From Lacihabitans sp. CS3-21 (GTDB taxonomy: Bacteria > Bacteroidota > Bacteroidia > Cytophagales > Spirosomataceae), in the NCBI RefSeq assembly GCF_024343675.1, contig NZ_RJUD01000002.1, positions 224,264 through 288,263 on the forward strand: a stretch of 64,000 bases of DNA. Reading direction: 5' to 3'. This document shows, piece after piece, positions 55,215 through 64,000 of the stretch. Numbering within the stretch: position 1 is the stretch's first letter; every line of letters begins with the position of its first letter. Under the pieces are notes generated by a model that did no database searches, was not told where the DNA came from, and saw only the letters and a list, made by a program, of their open reading frames with translations. Position numbers and translations under genes: made by a program.

Positions 55215-56720
55215 TTATCTGGAAATCATAACCTTGCCGTTTTTTTTGTAGGTTTTATCACCAATTTGGTAGGTGATCACATATAGATATTGACCATTTG
55301 GAGCATTTTTCTCCTTTATTTTTCCATCCCAACTCATTTCTTTCATTTCGTTGCTGTGAATAATTTCGCCCAAATTATTAAAAATTTCTAGCTTCTTTAT
55401 TTCTCCATAAAAACCCTCTACAGTAATAAAACTAAATGTATTGTTGAGATTATCATCATTCGGTGTAAAAATGTCGGGTACAAAAATCAACAAATCAGGG
55501 TCAATGGTGAATTTAAAGCTCTCTTTGGCCGTACAGCCAAAATCATCCTTTATGTTCAGCTGGTAAGTTATTTCTTTTGTAGCTGTAAACGTAGGTGAAA
55601 AAATGTTGGCTTCAGAAAGATTAGTTTGGGGTGACCAGTTGTAGGTAAACGGCCCCTCATTTTTTGGTGTCATGTTAATTTCCTGATTCAGTTGAACCTC
55701 GGTTATGATCATTTCTTGGTCTTTCATCGGAAAAAGTTCAAACCTTTCCGATTTGTTCAAAAGCTCACTACCACATGCATTTGATAGAACTTTTACAGTA
55801 CCTGTCATAAACCCTTCATTGTATACCGTGAAATCAGGATTTTTTACATTAACCATACTTGAATCTCCAAAAGTCCACAGGATATTAAGGTCAGTAAGAG
55901 GTGCGTTAGTTTCCAATTCGGGTTTCCATTTATAAGGATTACAGCCACCAGGTTTCGAAAATTTTGTTTTTGCATATGGCGTTTCAATTAAAATTGAATC
56001 TGTGATGGTATAAACTCCATAGTCAATGCTCACCTTGTAATATTTGCTTTGACTTGGTCTCACTGTAATTTCTTGGGTGGTTTCACCCGTTTCCCATCTG
56101 ATTTTTGGTGAAATTATCGGAGGTATTATATTGGTTTTACTCTCTATTAATCCAACATATTTTTTGTCACCGGATTCATCGCACCATAGCGGATCTCTTC
56201 TGCAGCCTTGTATGGCGTGCATTCCAGGGTTATTTAACTCATCATTATTGGGCTCTCCGTCTACCCAAAAGGCCCTGGCAAAAGAGGCCTTACTTATCCA
56301 TTCCCAACCAGAGGCAGGATTTGGAGGATCATTGAAATTTTTGGCCTTTGGATTTTGAATGAAGCCTATCCAGTGAATATCGTTGGGTAGAAGATTAAAA
56401 AGAAAGCTATTTTTCTGTTCGTCAGAGGCAGTTGCAAGGTGGCCGTTCATCATTTTGGCCATTATTATGGCATCTTCAACAGTTACTTGTCTACAAGTTT
56501 TAAAATAATGTAAGCCGAATCTTTCATTGAGTTTGGTTACACAAAAATCAAAAGGGTTGAGAGCTTTGTCATTTATTTTGAGTTGGGTAGCTTCATTTGG
56601 ACAAACCAATGTTTTTGAAGCTACAATCAACTGAGCATGAGAAATGTTAATAAAAAAAATACCCACCAAGCATAAAATCTTGGACTTATTTCTGGCATTT
56701 ATGTTAATTAATATCTTCAT
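55215..56720 (-). CDS. T9SS type B-sorted lectin-like surface protein
   Basis: 501 residues. Signal peptide to about 30 (ISHAQ). Region 45-190 looks like a C-type-lectin fold (HLATASDEQKNSFLF, WIGFIQ, WVDGEPNND, plus Cys pairs GCRRDPLWC). Two PKD/Ig-like stretches follow. The C-terminus is the type B sorting signal of the type IX secretion system: FVPDIFTPNDDNLNNTF, then LEIFNNLGEIIH, WDGK and GQYLYVITYQIG. It would be secreted across the outer membrane and bind a carbohydrate or surface. It is convergent with the hydrolase gene (two-base gap). Confidence 0.87.
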   Translation of the reverse strand: MKILININARNKSKILCLVGIFFINISHAQLIVASKTLVCPNEATQLKINDKALNPFDFCVTKLNERFGLHYFKTCRQVTVEDAIIMAKMMNGHLATASDEQKNSFLFNLLPNDIHWIGFIQNPKAKNFNDPPNPASGWEWISKASFARAFWVDGEPNNDELNNPGMHAIQGCRRDPLWCDESGDKKYVGLIESKTNIIPPIISPKIRWETGETTQEITVRPSQSKYYKVSIDYGVYTITDSILIETPYAKTKFSKPGGCNPYKWKPELETNAPLTDLNILWTFGDSSMVNVKNPDFTVYNEGFMTGTVKVLSNACGSELLNKSERFELFPMKDQEMIITEVQLNQEINMTPKNEGPFTYNWSPQTNLSEANIFSPTFTATKEITYQLNIKDDFGCTAKESFKFTIDPDLLIFVPDIFTPNDDNLNNTFSFITVEGFYGEIKKLEIFNNLGEIIHSNEMKEMSWDGKIKEKNAPNGQYLYVITYQIGDKTYKKNGKVMISR

Positions 56721-56802
56721 TTAAGCTTGCTAAAATTATTAATATTATTTCGGAGTTTCAGCAATTTGGTCTTTATTTGAAATAAACTAACACAATCTAA
56801 TT

Positions 56803-57222
56803 ATGTTATTTCAAAAAGAAATAAAACTTCCCGCCTTCCAACGCGGGTTTCATCTCATTACGGATAAAATTCTGAAAGAGTTGGATGAAATTAAAAATAT
56901 CAAAATCGGCTTTTTACAAGTATTTATAAAACACACTTCAGCAAGTTTGACCATCAACGAAAATTGTGACTCAACCGTTCGGGGTGATTTTGAAAGGCAT
57001 TTTAATGTTCTTTTTCCAGAGCGAGCTACTTATTATCAACATGATTACGAAGGGGATGATGATATGCCCGCACACCTAAAAAGTTCGACGCTCGGTTGCC
57101 AAGTAATGATTCCGATTACCAACGGAAAACTAAATTTAGGCACATGGCAAGGTATTTATCTCTGTGAACACCGAAACCACGATTCGGGAAGGAAATTGGT
57201 TTTGACCATTATGGGTGAATAA
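56803..57222 (+). CDS. YjbQ-family protein (secondary thiamine-phosphate synthase-type enzyme)
   Basis: 139 residues, normal length. Signature: FIKHTSASLTINENCD near 47-62, DDMPAHLKSSTLG near 87-99, and LNLGTWQGIYLCEHR near 114-128 with the expected His and Glu. YjbQ/UPF0047 proteins can make thiamine phosphate from HMP-PP and THZ-P, but their main cellular role is uncertain. Divergent from the T9SS gene, single transcription unit. Confidence 0.92.
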   Translation: MLFQKEIKLPAFQRGFHLITDKILKELDEIKNIKIGFLQVFIKHTSASLTINENCDSTVRGDFERHFNVLFPERATYYQHDYEGDDDMPAHLKSSTLGCQVMIPITNGKLNLGTWQGIYLCEHRNHDSGRKLVLTIMGE

Positions 57223-57262
57223 AACTTTCATTGAAGGAACTCACTACCAAAAAAAAGCTTTC

Positions 57263-57297
57263 AATAACCAATAACCAATAACCAATTACCAATAACC
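57263..57297. repeat. Five-unit 7-bp tandem repeat
   Basis: AATAACC at 57263, 57270 and 57277, a variant AATTACC at 57284, and AATAACC at 57291. It lies in the 106-base gap between the convergent YjbQ and penicillin acylase genes. Confidence 0.75.
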
Positions 57298-57328
57298 ACA
57301 CTTAGACTTCGCTCAATGTACGAATTTG

Positions 57329-59476
57329 CTAGAAACCAGGGCGATACGTTCTAACGGCATTTTTAAGAATATCCTCTTTGTAAAAAAGTATGTCTTTAAA
57401 AACGCCTTTAGAATACATTTCACCTTGATCATTAAAGTGCTTAGAATTTTTATCACCACTATTTCCACCTGCCAAAACAGATTTGGCTTTTATCTTATCG
57501 CCAAATTCCACTGCACAAACAAAGCTATTTCCACTGTATCCATATCTCTTCTTGGAATTTGGATAATACCTACTATTAAATGAAGGCAAACTTCCCCAAA
57601 GTGCAGAAGCATTACCAACAGGTATACTCGGTAAATTATCATCAAATTCAGTTGAAAATTCACCATTTAGCCTTTGAAACCTATTTATATCACCCCACTT
57701 TACTTTCCAAGTGCCATGTTTTTCAATTAATTCGTTAATAGTTTTTTCCAAAGGTTCCAAAAGTTCATTTTCAGTGGCCACGTCAGCAAACCTTTTTGTG
57801 GTGGCTACTTGATCGTTTTCACCTTGGTCCACATATATTTTTCTGATTGAAGAACTAAGCTTTTGTGCCCATTCAATAGCCAAAGTTGTCTCTATAGAAT
57901 GGGAGGAAGTTCGATAATCCCAACCAAGGAGCAGTTGTATAGCTTCTTTTAAAACTACATTTTCTGTTTTTATTTTTCTCAAACTCGGAATAAGTACCTC
58001 AAAAGCAGGTAGATAATTGTCGTAGCCAAGTGTTATGAGTTCGTCTAGGTTAATTTTTTCTACTTTTTCCAAGAGTCTAATTGCATTTACGCCACGAAAG
58101 TTTTCTCCATCAGGAGCCATATAGTCAGGGTAATTTGTTCGTTTTGGGCTGTTTTCGGCTGAGGCAGTAAATGGAGTAGAATTACAGTTTTGAATCCATC
58201 CATTTTTCGGATTATATATGTGGACCACTTGGTTAACGCTGTGCAAACCTTTGTATTCTGTGGAGGCCTTAGTTCCATCTTGAGGCTTTGCCCAATTCAA
58301 AGAATTGTCTCTGATCGGCATATAATTGCCATGCCAATAAGCTATATTTCCAAATTTATCTGCAAAAACGGTATTATTTGAAGTATTAGCTTTCAAGTCC
58401 ATAGCCTTTTTGTAATCTTCAAAACCTTTAGCTTTGGTTCTTAGCCAGCTTTGTTCCAGACTTTTTTGTGCTCGGTTATAGGATTTCAAACTCACCCAGT
58501 TTTCGCCTCTTTTTGCCATTATTGGCCCATGGTGTGTAAAATATACTTCAAAAATTCGAACTAAATTCTTGCCGTCCTTCAGGTATTTAATTTCCACTTT
58601 TTTCGAAGTAACTTTCCTAAGTTTACCTTCATATTCATAATAGTAACCATCACTTTTCTTAACTATTTTTTCCAAATAAGTATCTGCCACGTCGGCATTT
58701 GAGGAGGTGTGCATCCAACCACAGTATTCGTTAAATCCCTGGTAAATAAAAAACTGACCCCAAGTTACGGCTCCATATGCATTTAGTCCTTCATTGCTTT
58801 TTACATGTACTTCAGGTCTAAAATAAAAAGTGGTATGCGGATTAATATACAACATTGCATTTTTGGATTTGCTCAAATTAGGTGCTAAAGCAAATCCATT
58901 CGAACCGGTTTGCTGGTAATCTTCATTTAGTTTTATAGCACCCACATTTTTTTCGTTCCCATAAAATGCCTTTAACTCACTCATTTGTAAATCAGCCACG
59001 CTAATAGCCCCAATACTTCCGTCGGTCCATAATAAAGGGTACCAAGGTTCAAATTTTTTAATGAGTTTCGGTTTTACTTCAGGATTTTTTGATAAATAAT
59101 AATTTATACCGTCTGCATAGGCCTCTAAAAGCTTTTTCAACCAAGGTTGAGCTTTAAAATATTCTGTCTTGGCTTCGCTTTCACTTATTAATATCCTTAT
59201 TTGTAAATCATTGTATATATCAGACTCACCATTAATTTCTGATAACCGTCCAAGTTTTTCGATATAATTCATTTCCACACGTGCAAAATCATCCTCGCAT
59301 TGGGCATACATCAAACCAAAAACCGCATCCGCATCAGTTTTTCCTTCTATGTGCGGAATTCCCCATTGATCTCTTATGATGGTTACGTTTTTTGCATGAT
59401 TTTGAATTTTTTGAGCACTTAATACAAAATGAAAAATTAAAGAACAAACAACAGTTAAGGCAAGTAGTTTTTTCAT
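57329..59476 (-). CDS. Exported penicillin acylase-family N-terminal-nucleophile hydrolase
   Basis: 715 residues from the ATG at 59476, which opens a signal peptide ending near LSAQ (residue 22); an ATG two codons upstream is also possible. The family's autocatalytic site is visible: QQTGSNGFALAP with Ser192 as the new beta-chain N-terminus. Later, WYPLLWTDG upstream and TYLEKIVKKSDG, NTVFADKFGNIAYWHGNYMPIR and NRFQRLNG are family blocks. The periplasmic heterodimer would hydrolyse amides such as acyl-homoserine lactones or beta-lactam side chains. The terminus YRPGF is near the 3' end. It is divergent from a ROK repressor with a candidate operator between. Confidence 0.9.
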   Translation of the reverse strand: MKKLLALTVVCSLIFHFVLSAQKIQNHAKNVTIIRDQWGIPHIEGKTDADAVFGLMYAQCEDDFARVEMNYIEKLGRLSEINGESDIYNDLQIRILISESEAKTEYFKAQPWLKKLLEAYADGINYYLSKNPEVKPKLIKKFEPWYPLLWTDGSIGAISVADLQMSELKAFYGNEKNVGAIKLNEDYQQTGSNGFALAPNLSKSKNAMLYINPHTTFYFRPEVHVKSNEGLNAYGAVTWGQFFIYQGFNEYCGWMHTSSNADVADTYLEKIVKKSDGYYYEYEGKLRKVTSKKVEIKYLKDGKNLVRIFEVYFTHHGPIMAKRGENWVSLKSYNRAQKSLEQSWLRTKAKGFEDYKKAMDLKANTSNNTVFADKFGNIAYWHGNYMPIRDNSLNWAKPQDGTKASTEYKGLHSVNQVVHIYNPKNGWIQNCNSTPFTASAENSPKRTNYPDYMAPDGENFRGVNAIRLLEKVEKINLDELITLGYDNYLPAFEVLIPSLRKIKTENVVLKEAIQLLLGWDYRTSSHSIETTLAIEWAQKLSSSIRKIYVDQGENDQVATTKRFADVATENELLEPLEKTINELIEKHGTWKVKWGDINRFQRLNGEFSTEFDDNLPSIPVGNASALWGSLPSFNSRYYPNSKKRYGYSGNSFVCAVEFGDKIKAKSVLAGGNSGDKNSKHFNDQGEMYSKGVFKDILFYKEDILKNAVRTYRPGF

Positions 59477-59630
59477 AAACATTTGTTGAGAAAGTTTTCT
59501 ATTGCAATATATCTAAAAGCATCCAGTCAACCAATTCTAGAATATTTTCCTTTTTGTTTTTTAAATTAAATTATCAAAAAGTATTTTTTTACTTCGAAAA
59601 AATAAAAAATTAGACTTTTTAATTAACTTT

Positions 59631-59651
59631 AAACTTGTAATATTCAAATTT
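59631..59651. promoter_or_regulatory. Possible operator between penicillin acylase and ROK genes
   Basis: AAACTTG at 59631-59637 and CAAATTT at 59645-59651 form a 21-bp near-palindrome (6 of 7 pairs) 30 bases before the ROK start. The size suits a NagC/ROK-type site, but the AT-rich background makes chance similarity quite possible. Confidence 0.3.
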
Positions 59652-59681
59652 AATTTAAAAAAAACCATATTGTAGCATTAA

Positions 59682-60923
59682 ATGGACTCTGAAAACCTAG
59701 ATTATTATCACCAAACTGAGGTATCTTTCAAAGAATCTGCTGTTGAACTCAAAAAATTTAAACAAAAGAAGAGTATTCTAAATGCTCTTTATATCAATGG
59801 TAAAATGGCCATATCTGATTTGTCAGAGTCATTATTTATCAGCATTCCTACACTCACTTCCCACATTGAAGAACTTTTGACCGAGAATTGGTTGGTCGGA
59901 GAAGAACTTGATAATAAAAAGCAAGGAAGAAGGCCTACTATTTATTCTTTGAATCCACAATGGAAACATGTAATCGTCATTGATATAACTACACATGATA
60001 CTAAAATATTCGTTCTTAACTTCAATAATGAAATTATCCATCAAGAACAATACAATCTTAAGCTCACTGCCCAGTCATCTTTTCTATTAGAACTCTTCAA
60101 ATTAATTGAAACTACCATTCATGGTCTAAAATCGCAGGACAAAGAAATTATTTCGATCGGAATAACAATTCCAGGTCTGGTCAATAAGCGAACAGGTATC
60201 AATAAAACCTATAAAAATCTCAATTTTGAAAATAAGTCATTGAGCTTGCGAGTGAGCGAAAATTTTAAGTTGCCCGTATTTACGCTAAACGACTCCAAAG
60301 CAGCTGCCTATGGAGAAGCCAAATTTGGCGTCGGCAAAAACCTTCAGCATGTATTATCAATTAATGTAGACTGGGGGGTTGGACTTGGCGTTGTCTTTAA
60401 TGGACAAATTTTCAATGGTGCATCGGGCTTTGCTGGTGAACTAGGCCACATACAAGTCAATCCCGAAGGCGAACTCTGCGGTTGTGGTAAAGTTGGTTGT
60501 TTGGATACCGTCACTTCAGCATCTTCCTTATTAAAGAGTATAAAGGCCGGTTTGAAAAATGGCCAGATTTCGATTTTATCAGAATATAAAGATAAGCTAG
60601 AGCAAATAAATCTTGAGATGGTTATCGAAGCAGCAAAAAATGGAGATGCTTTCGCTATCGACATCTTATATAATATAGGTATAGAATTGGGAAAAGGATT
60701 GTCAGTGGCTGTTCATTTATTCAATCCTCAAATTATCGTTATTGATGGCGTATTATCAAAAGCTGGCAAAATAATAGTAAATCCAGTTGAACACGCTATC
60801 AATAAATACTGCCTTCCCGACTTCAAAGACGAACTGCTAATAGAAGTAACCAATCTTGGCGACTTTGCGAAAATTCTCGGAGTAAACGCTTTCATGGCCA
60901 ATAGACTTTTTAAAAATGACTAA
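59682..60923 (+). CDS. ROK-family transcriptional regulator
   Basis: 413 residues. N-terminal winged helix (about 30-85: ISDLSESLFISIPTLTSHIEELL). The ROK domain follows; the first phosphate-loop motif that in kinases is DxGxT reads DITTHDTK, so kinase activity is unlikely. The zinc/ROK signature is intact: GELGHIQVNPEGELCGCGK followed by VGCLD (ExGH and the CGCGxxGC cluster). This is typical of NagC/Mlc-like repressors that bind sugars. It is divergent from the penicillin acylase gene and likely controls it or itself. Effector unknown. Confidence 0.92.
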   Translation: MDSENLDYYHQTEVSFKESAVELKKFKQKKSILNALYINGKMAISDLSESLFISIPTLTSHIEELLTENWLVGEELDNKKQGRRPTIYSLNPQWKHVIVIDITTHDTKIFVLNFNNEIIHQEQYNLKLTAQSSFLLELFKLIETTIHGLKSQDKEIISIGITIPGLVNKRTGINKTYKNLNFENKSLSLRVSENFKLPVFTLNDSKAAAYGEAKFGVGKNLQHVLSINVDWGVGLGVVFNGQIFNGASGFAGELGHIQVNPEGELCGCGKVGCLDTVTSASSLLKSIKAGLKNGQISILSEYKDKLEQINLEMVIEAAKNGDAFAIDILYNIGIELGKGLSVAVHLFNPQIIVIDGVLSKAGKIIVNPVEHAINKYCLPDFKDELLIEVTNLGDFAKILGVNAFMANRLFKND

Positions 60924-60957
60924 GTTTATTTAAACTCTTGAATCAATAAATCTATTT

Positions 60958-61060
60958 TGGGCGGCCCCTCCCAATTATCATCGGGAGGGTCAGGCTATCC
61001 GTTACAAGTCCTCGCTCGTTCCTCGCTGTGGGCTTTCCACTACTATCCTTCCCGCATGGA
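60958..61060. repeat. Structured Bacteroidota intergenic element
   Basis: Within the roughly 690-base gap before the 16S gene. It starts GGGCGGCC, has a 7-bp hairpin (CCCTCCC at 60966-60972 with GGGAGGG at 60983-60989), then GGCTATCCG, a direct repeat CCTCGCT-CGTT-CCTCGCT, GGGCTTTCCACTACTATCC and a closing TTCCCGC. Words like these recur between genes in many Bacteroidota, from memory, and may be a structured RNA or terminator-like element. No ORF runs through it. Confidence 0.5.
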
Positions 61061-61329
61061 ATTGTTAATGAATATAAATTCTTCAGTCTTGTTTTTTCAG
61101 ATATTTATAAATTACAATATTTTTTTTGATTAAAACATACTTCTATAATACTCGCTCATTTAGTTCTGAAAACGTTTTGCCTTAATATCCCTACTTTAAC
61201 TTCACTTTTTTTACTTTCCATGTCTTATAATAATCAAAGAAAGAATATAAATATTTTAGGAATATTTAAAACTAAATAGTTGATAATCAATAGTGCTTAA
61301 AAAAGGCCATAAAATTATTCAAAAATATA

Positions 61330-61362
61330 TTTGGAAAACTGCCTAGGCATATACTACCTTTG
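61330..61362 (+). promoter_or_regulatory. rRNA promoter P1
   Basis: TTTG at 61330-61333 and TACCTTTG at 61355-61362, 21 bases apart. This matches the Bacteroidota -33/-7 consensus (TTTG and TAnnTTTG). The gap from 60924 to the 16S start otherwise holds the structured element above and an AT-rich leader. Confidence 0.75.
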
Positions 61363-61449
61363 CACTCCCAAACGACGAGGAAGCGACAACTGAATTGTTA
61401 AATCGGGGATAAAGTTCAAATAAATAAATAAATTTTTTTCTTACAAATA

Positions 61450-61480
61450 TTTGGGAAATAGAAAAAGGTTCTTACCTTTG
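61450..61480 (+). promoter_or_regulatory. rRNA promoter P2
   Basis: TTTG at 61450-61453 and TACCTTTG at 61473-61480, 19 bases apart, the ideal spacing. It has the same -7 octamer as P1, and both are followed by CAC and a C-run. A leader of about 130 bases separates it from 16S. Confidence 0.8.
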
Positions 61481-61618
61481 CACCCCGATTAAGACGGAAG
61501 GGAGAAATAGAGAGGCTGGAAACAGTGACGAGCTCACGATGAAGTGGGATAAAGTTCATTAACTTATTGGAGATAGAGACGAAACATAAAGTTGGGAGAT
61601 CTTTCGATGTAAGAAATT

Positions 61619-63124
<1,506 letters not shown>

Positions 63125-63283
63125 TTAGAGATAATCAGTTGCAAGACTGATGAAATAAACAATAAAGGAAGGTCTTTGATACAAAACAAAAAAATGTTAG
63201 TCTTTATCTCCAAAATAAGTTAGTATAAAAAAAGTAAGGGTGGGCATAGAAGGAATTACAGATGCTGACTCAGAAAAATTGAG

Positions 63284-63357
63284 GGGCTTGTAGCTCAGGT
63301 GGTTAGAGCGTTACACTGATAATGTAAAGGTCCCTGGTTCGAGTCCAGGCAGGCCCA
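63284..63357 (+). tRNA. tRNA-Ile(GAT)
   Basis: 74 nt, in the 16S-23S spacer. Acceptor GGGCTTG (63284-63290) pairs with CAGGCCC (63350-63356), discriminator A. The anticodon arm TTACA-CTGATAA-TGTAA gives anticodon GAT; the T-arm carries GGTTCGAGTCC. Isoleucine tRNA is the usual spacer tRNA; the expected partner tRNA-Ala(TGC) is not found in the spacer. CCA is not encoded. Confidence 0.95.
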
Positions 63358-63442
63358 CAAAAAAACAAGGAGAATGAATGGACGAGAAGTTTAGGCTGAG
63401 CGTAGTCGAAACCAGTCCAGGCAGGCCCACAAAAAAACAAGG
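63342..63442. repeat. 29-bp direct repeat duplicating the tRNA-Ile 3' end
   Basis: The 29 bases starting AGTCCAGGCAGGCCCAC and ending AACAAGG occur exactly at 63342-63370 (including the tRNA T-arm and acceptor 3' side) and at 63414-63442. The 43 bases between contain AGGCTGAGCGTAGTCGAAA, a word that resembles dispersed Bacteroidota repeats. The remaining spacer (63125-63283 and 63443-63553) has no other gene. Confidence 0.85.
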
Positions 63443-63553
63443 TATAGATAAAGAGCTTATACCACGAAGTAGCAATGCTAAGAGCTAATCGCTCAAAGCT
63501 GATAGCTACGAAAGAGTACATTGACATGATGGGAAAGACTGAGAAGAGATAAA

Positions 63554-64000
<447 letters not shown>

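Overview
The window is AT-rich, densely packed chromosomal DNA from a member of the Bacteroidota, most likely order Cytophagales. The evidence is SusC/SusD genes, a type B T9SS C-terminal sorting domain, Bacteroidota promoters of the form TTTG-N19/21-TAnnTTTG in front of the rRNA operon, and a Bacteroidota-type 16S rRNA ending GGAACACCTCC. The genus is not assigned. All larger genes are intact. No phage, IS transposase or CRISPR array is visible.

Layout. (1) 43-10889, + strand: SusC and SusD, then an RraA-like aldolase, a Tat-type enolase-superfamily enzyme, a BASS transporter, a second RraA-like protein and a second enolase-superfamily enzyme. This looks like one catabolic locus whose enzymes are mostly exported. 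(2) 10979-30831: mixed metabolism and regulation. It holds a SWIM/SNF2 helicase, a GxxExxY nuclease-fold gene among inverted repeats, two Tat-exported sugar-isomerase-like TIM barrels, RidA, a NUDIX/DeoR divergent pair, an M24 peptidase, a PqqB-like hydrolase, an HGSNAT-like membrane acyltransferase, an NrtR-like regulator divergent from a carboxylesterase, a formylglycine-generating-enzyme-like lipoprotein, a Skp/OmpH chaperone, a sialate O-acetylesterase and a TauE permease. (3) 30834-43348, all - strand: an outer-membrane receptor, then an envelope/stress cluster (CsbD, AI-2E family permease, P-type ATPase, two L,D-transpeptidases, lipoprotein, possible eRF1-like protein, DUF1003), then SppA. 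(4) 43571-51824: recX, an argE-like deacetylase and argB, with an accessory block between the two arg genes (second SWIM/SNF2 helicase, VapBC, a lipoprotein); a probable antitoxin fragment lies just outside it. (5) 51873-60923: an unknown two-gene operon of coiled-coil membrane proteins, an alpha/beta hydrolase, a T9SS-exported lectin-like protein, YjbQ, penicillin acylase and a divergent ROK regulator. (6) 60958-64000: a structured intergenic element, tandem rRNA promoters, 16S rRNA, tRNA-Ile(GAT) and the 5' end of 23S rRNA.

How the genes may work together. In region 1 SusC/SusD would bring a ligand, perhaps an oligomeric or conjugated sugar acid, into the periplasm. The enolase-superfamily proteins could dehydrate an acid sugar to a 2-keto-3-deoxy acid, the RraA-like proteins could split it by retro-aldol cleavage, and the BASS carrier could import the resulting carboxylate. 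This would be a largely periplasmic, non-phosphorylating sugar-acid pathway. It is inferred from families, signal peptides and gene order, and the substrate is unknown.

Other points of interest are the repeat-flanked GxxExxY gene, three helically phased ATGATT repeats over the DeoR promoter, the coiled-coil membrane pair, and a 29-bp duplication of the tRNA-Ile 3' end in an rRNA spacer that lacks tRNA-Ala.
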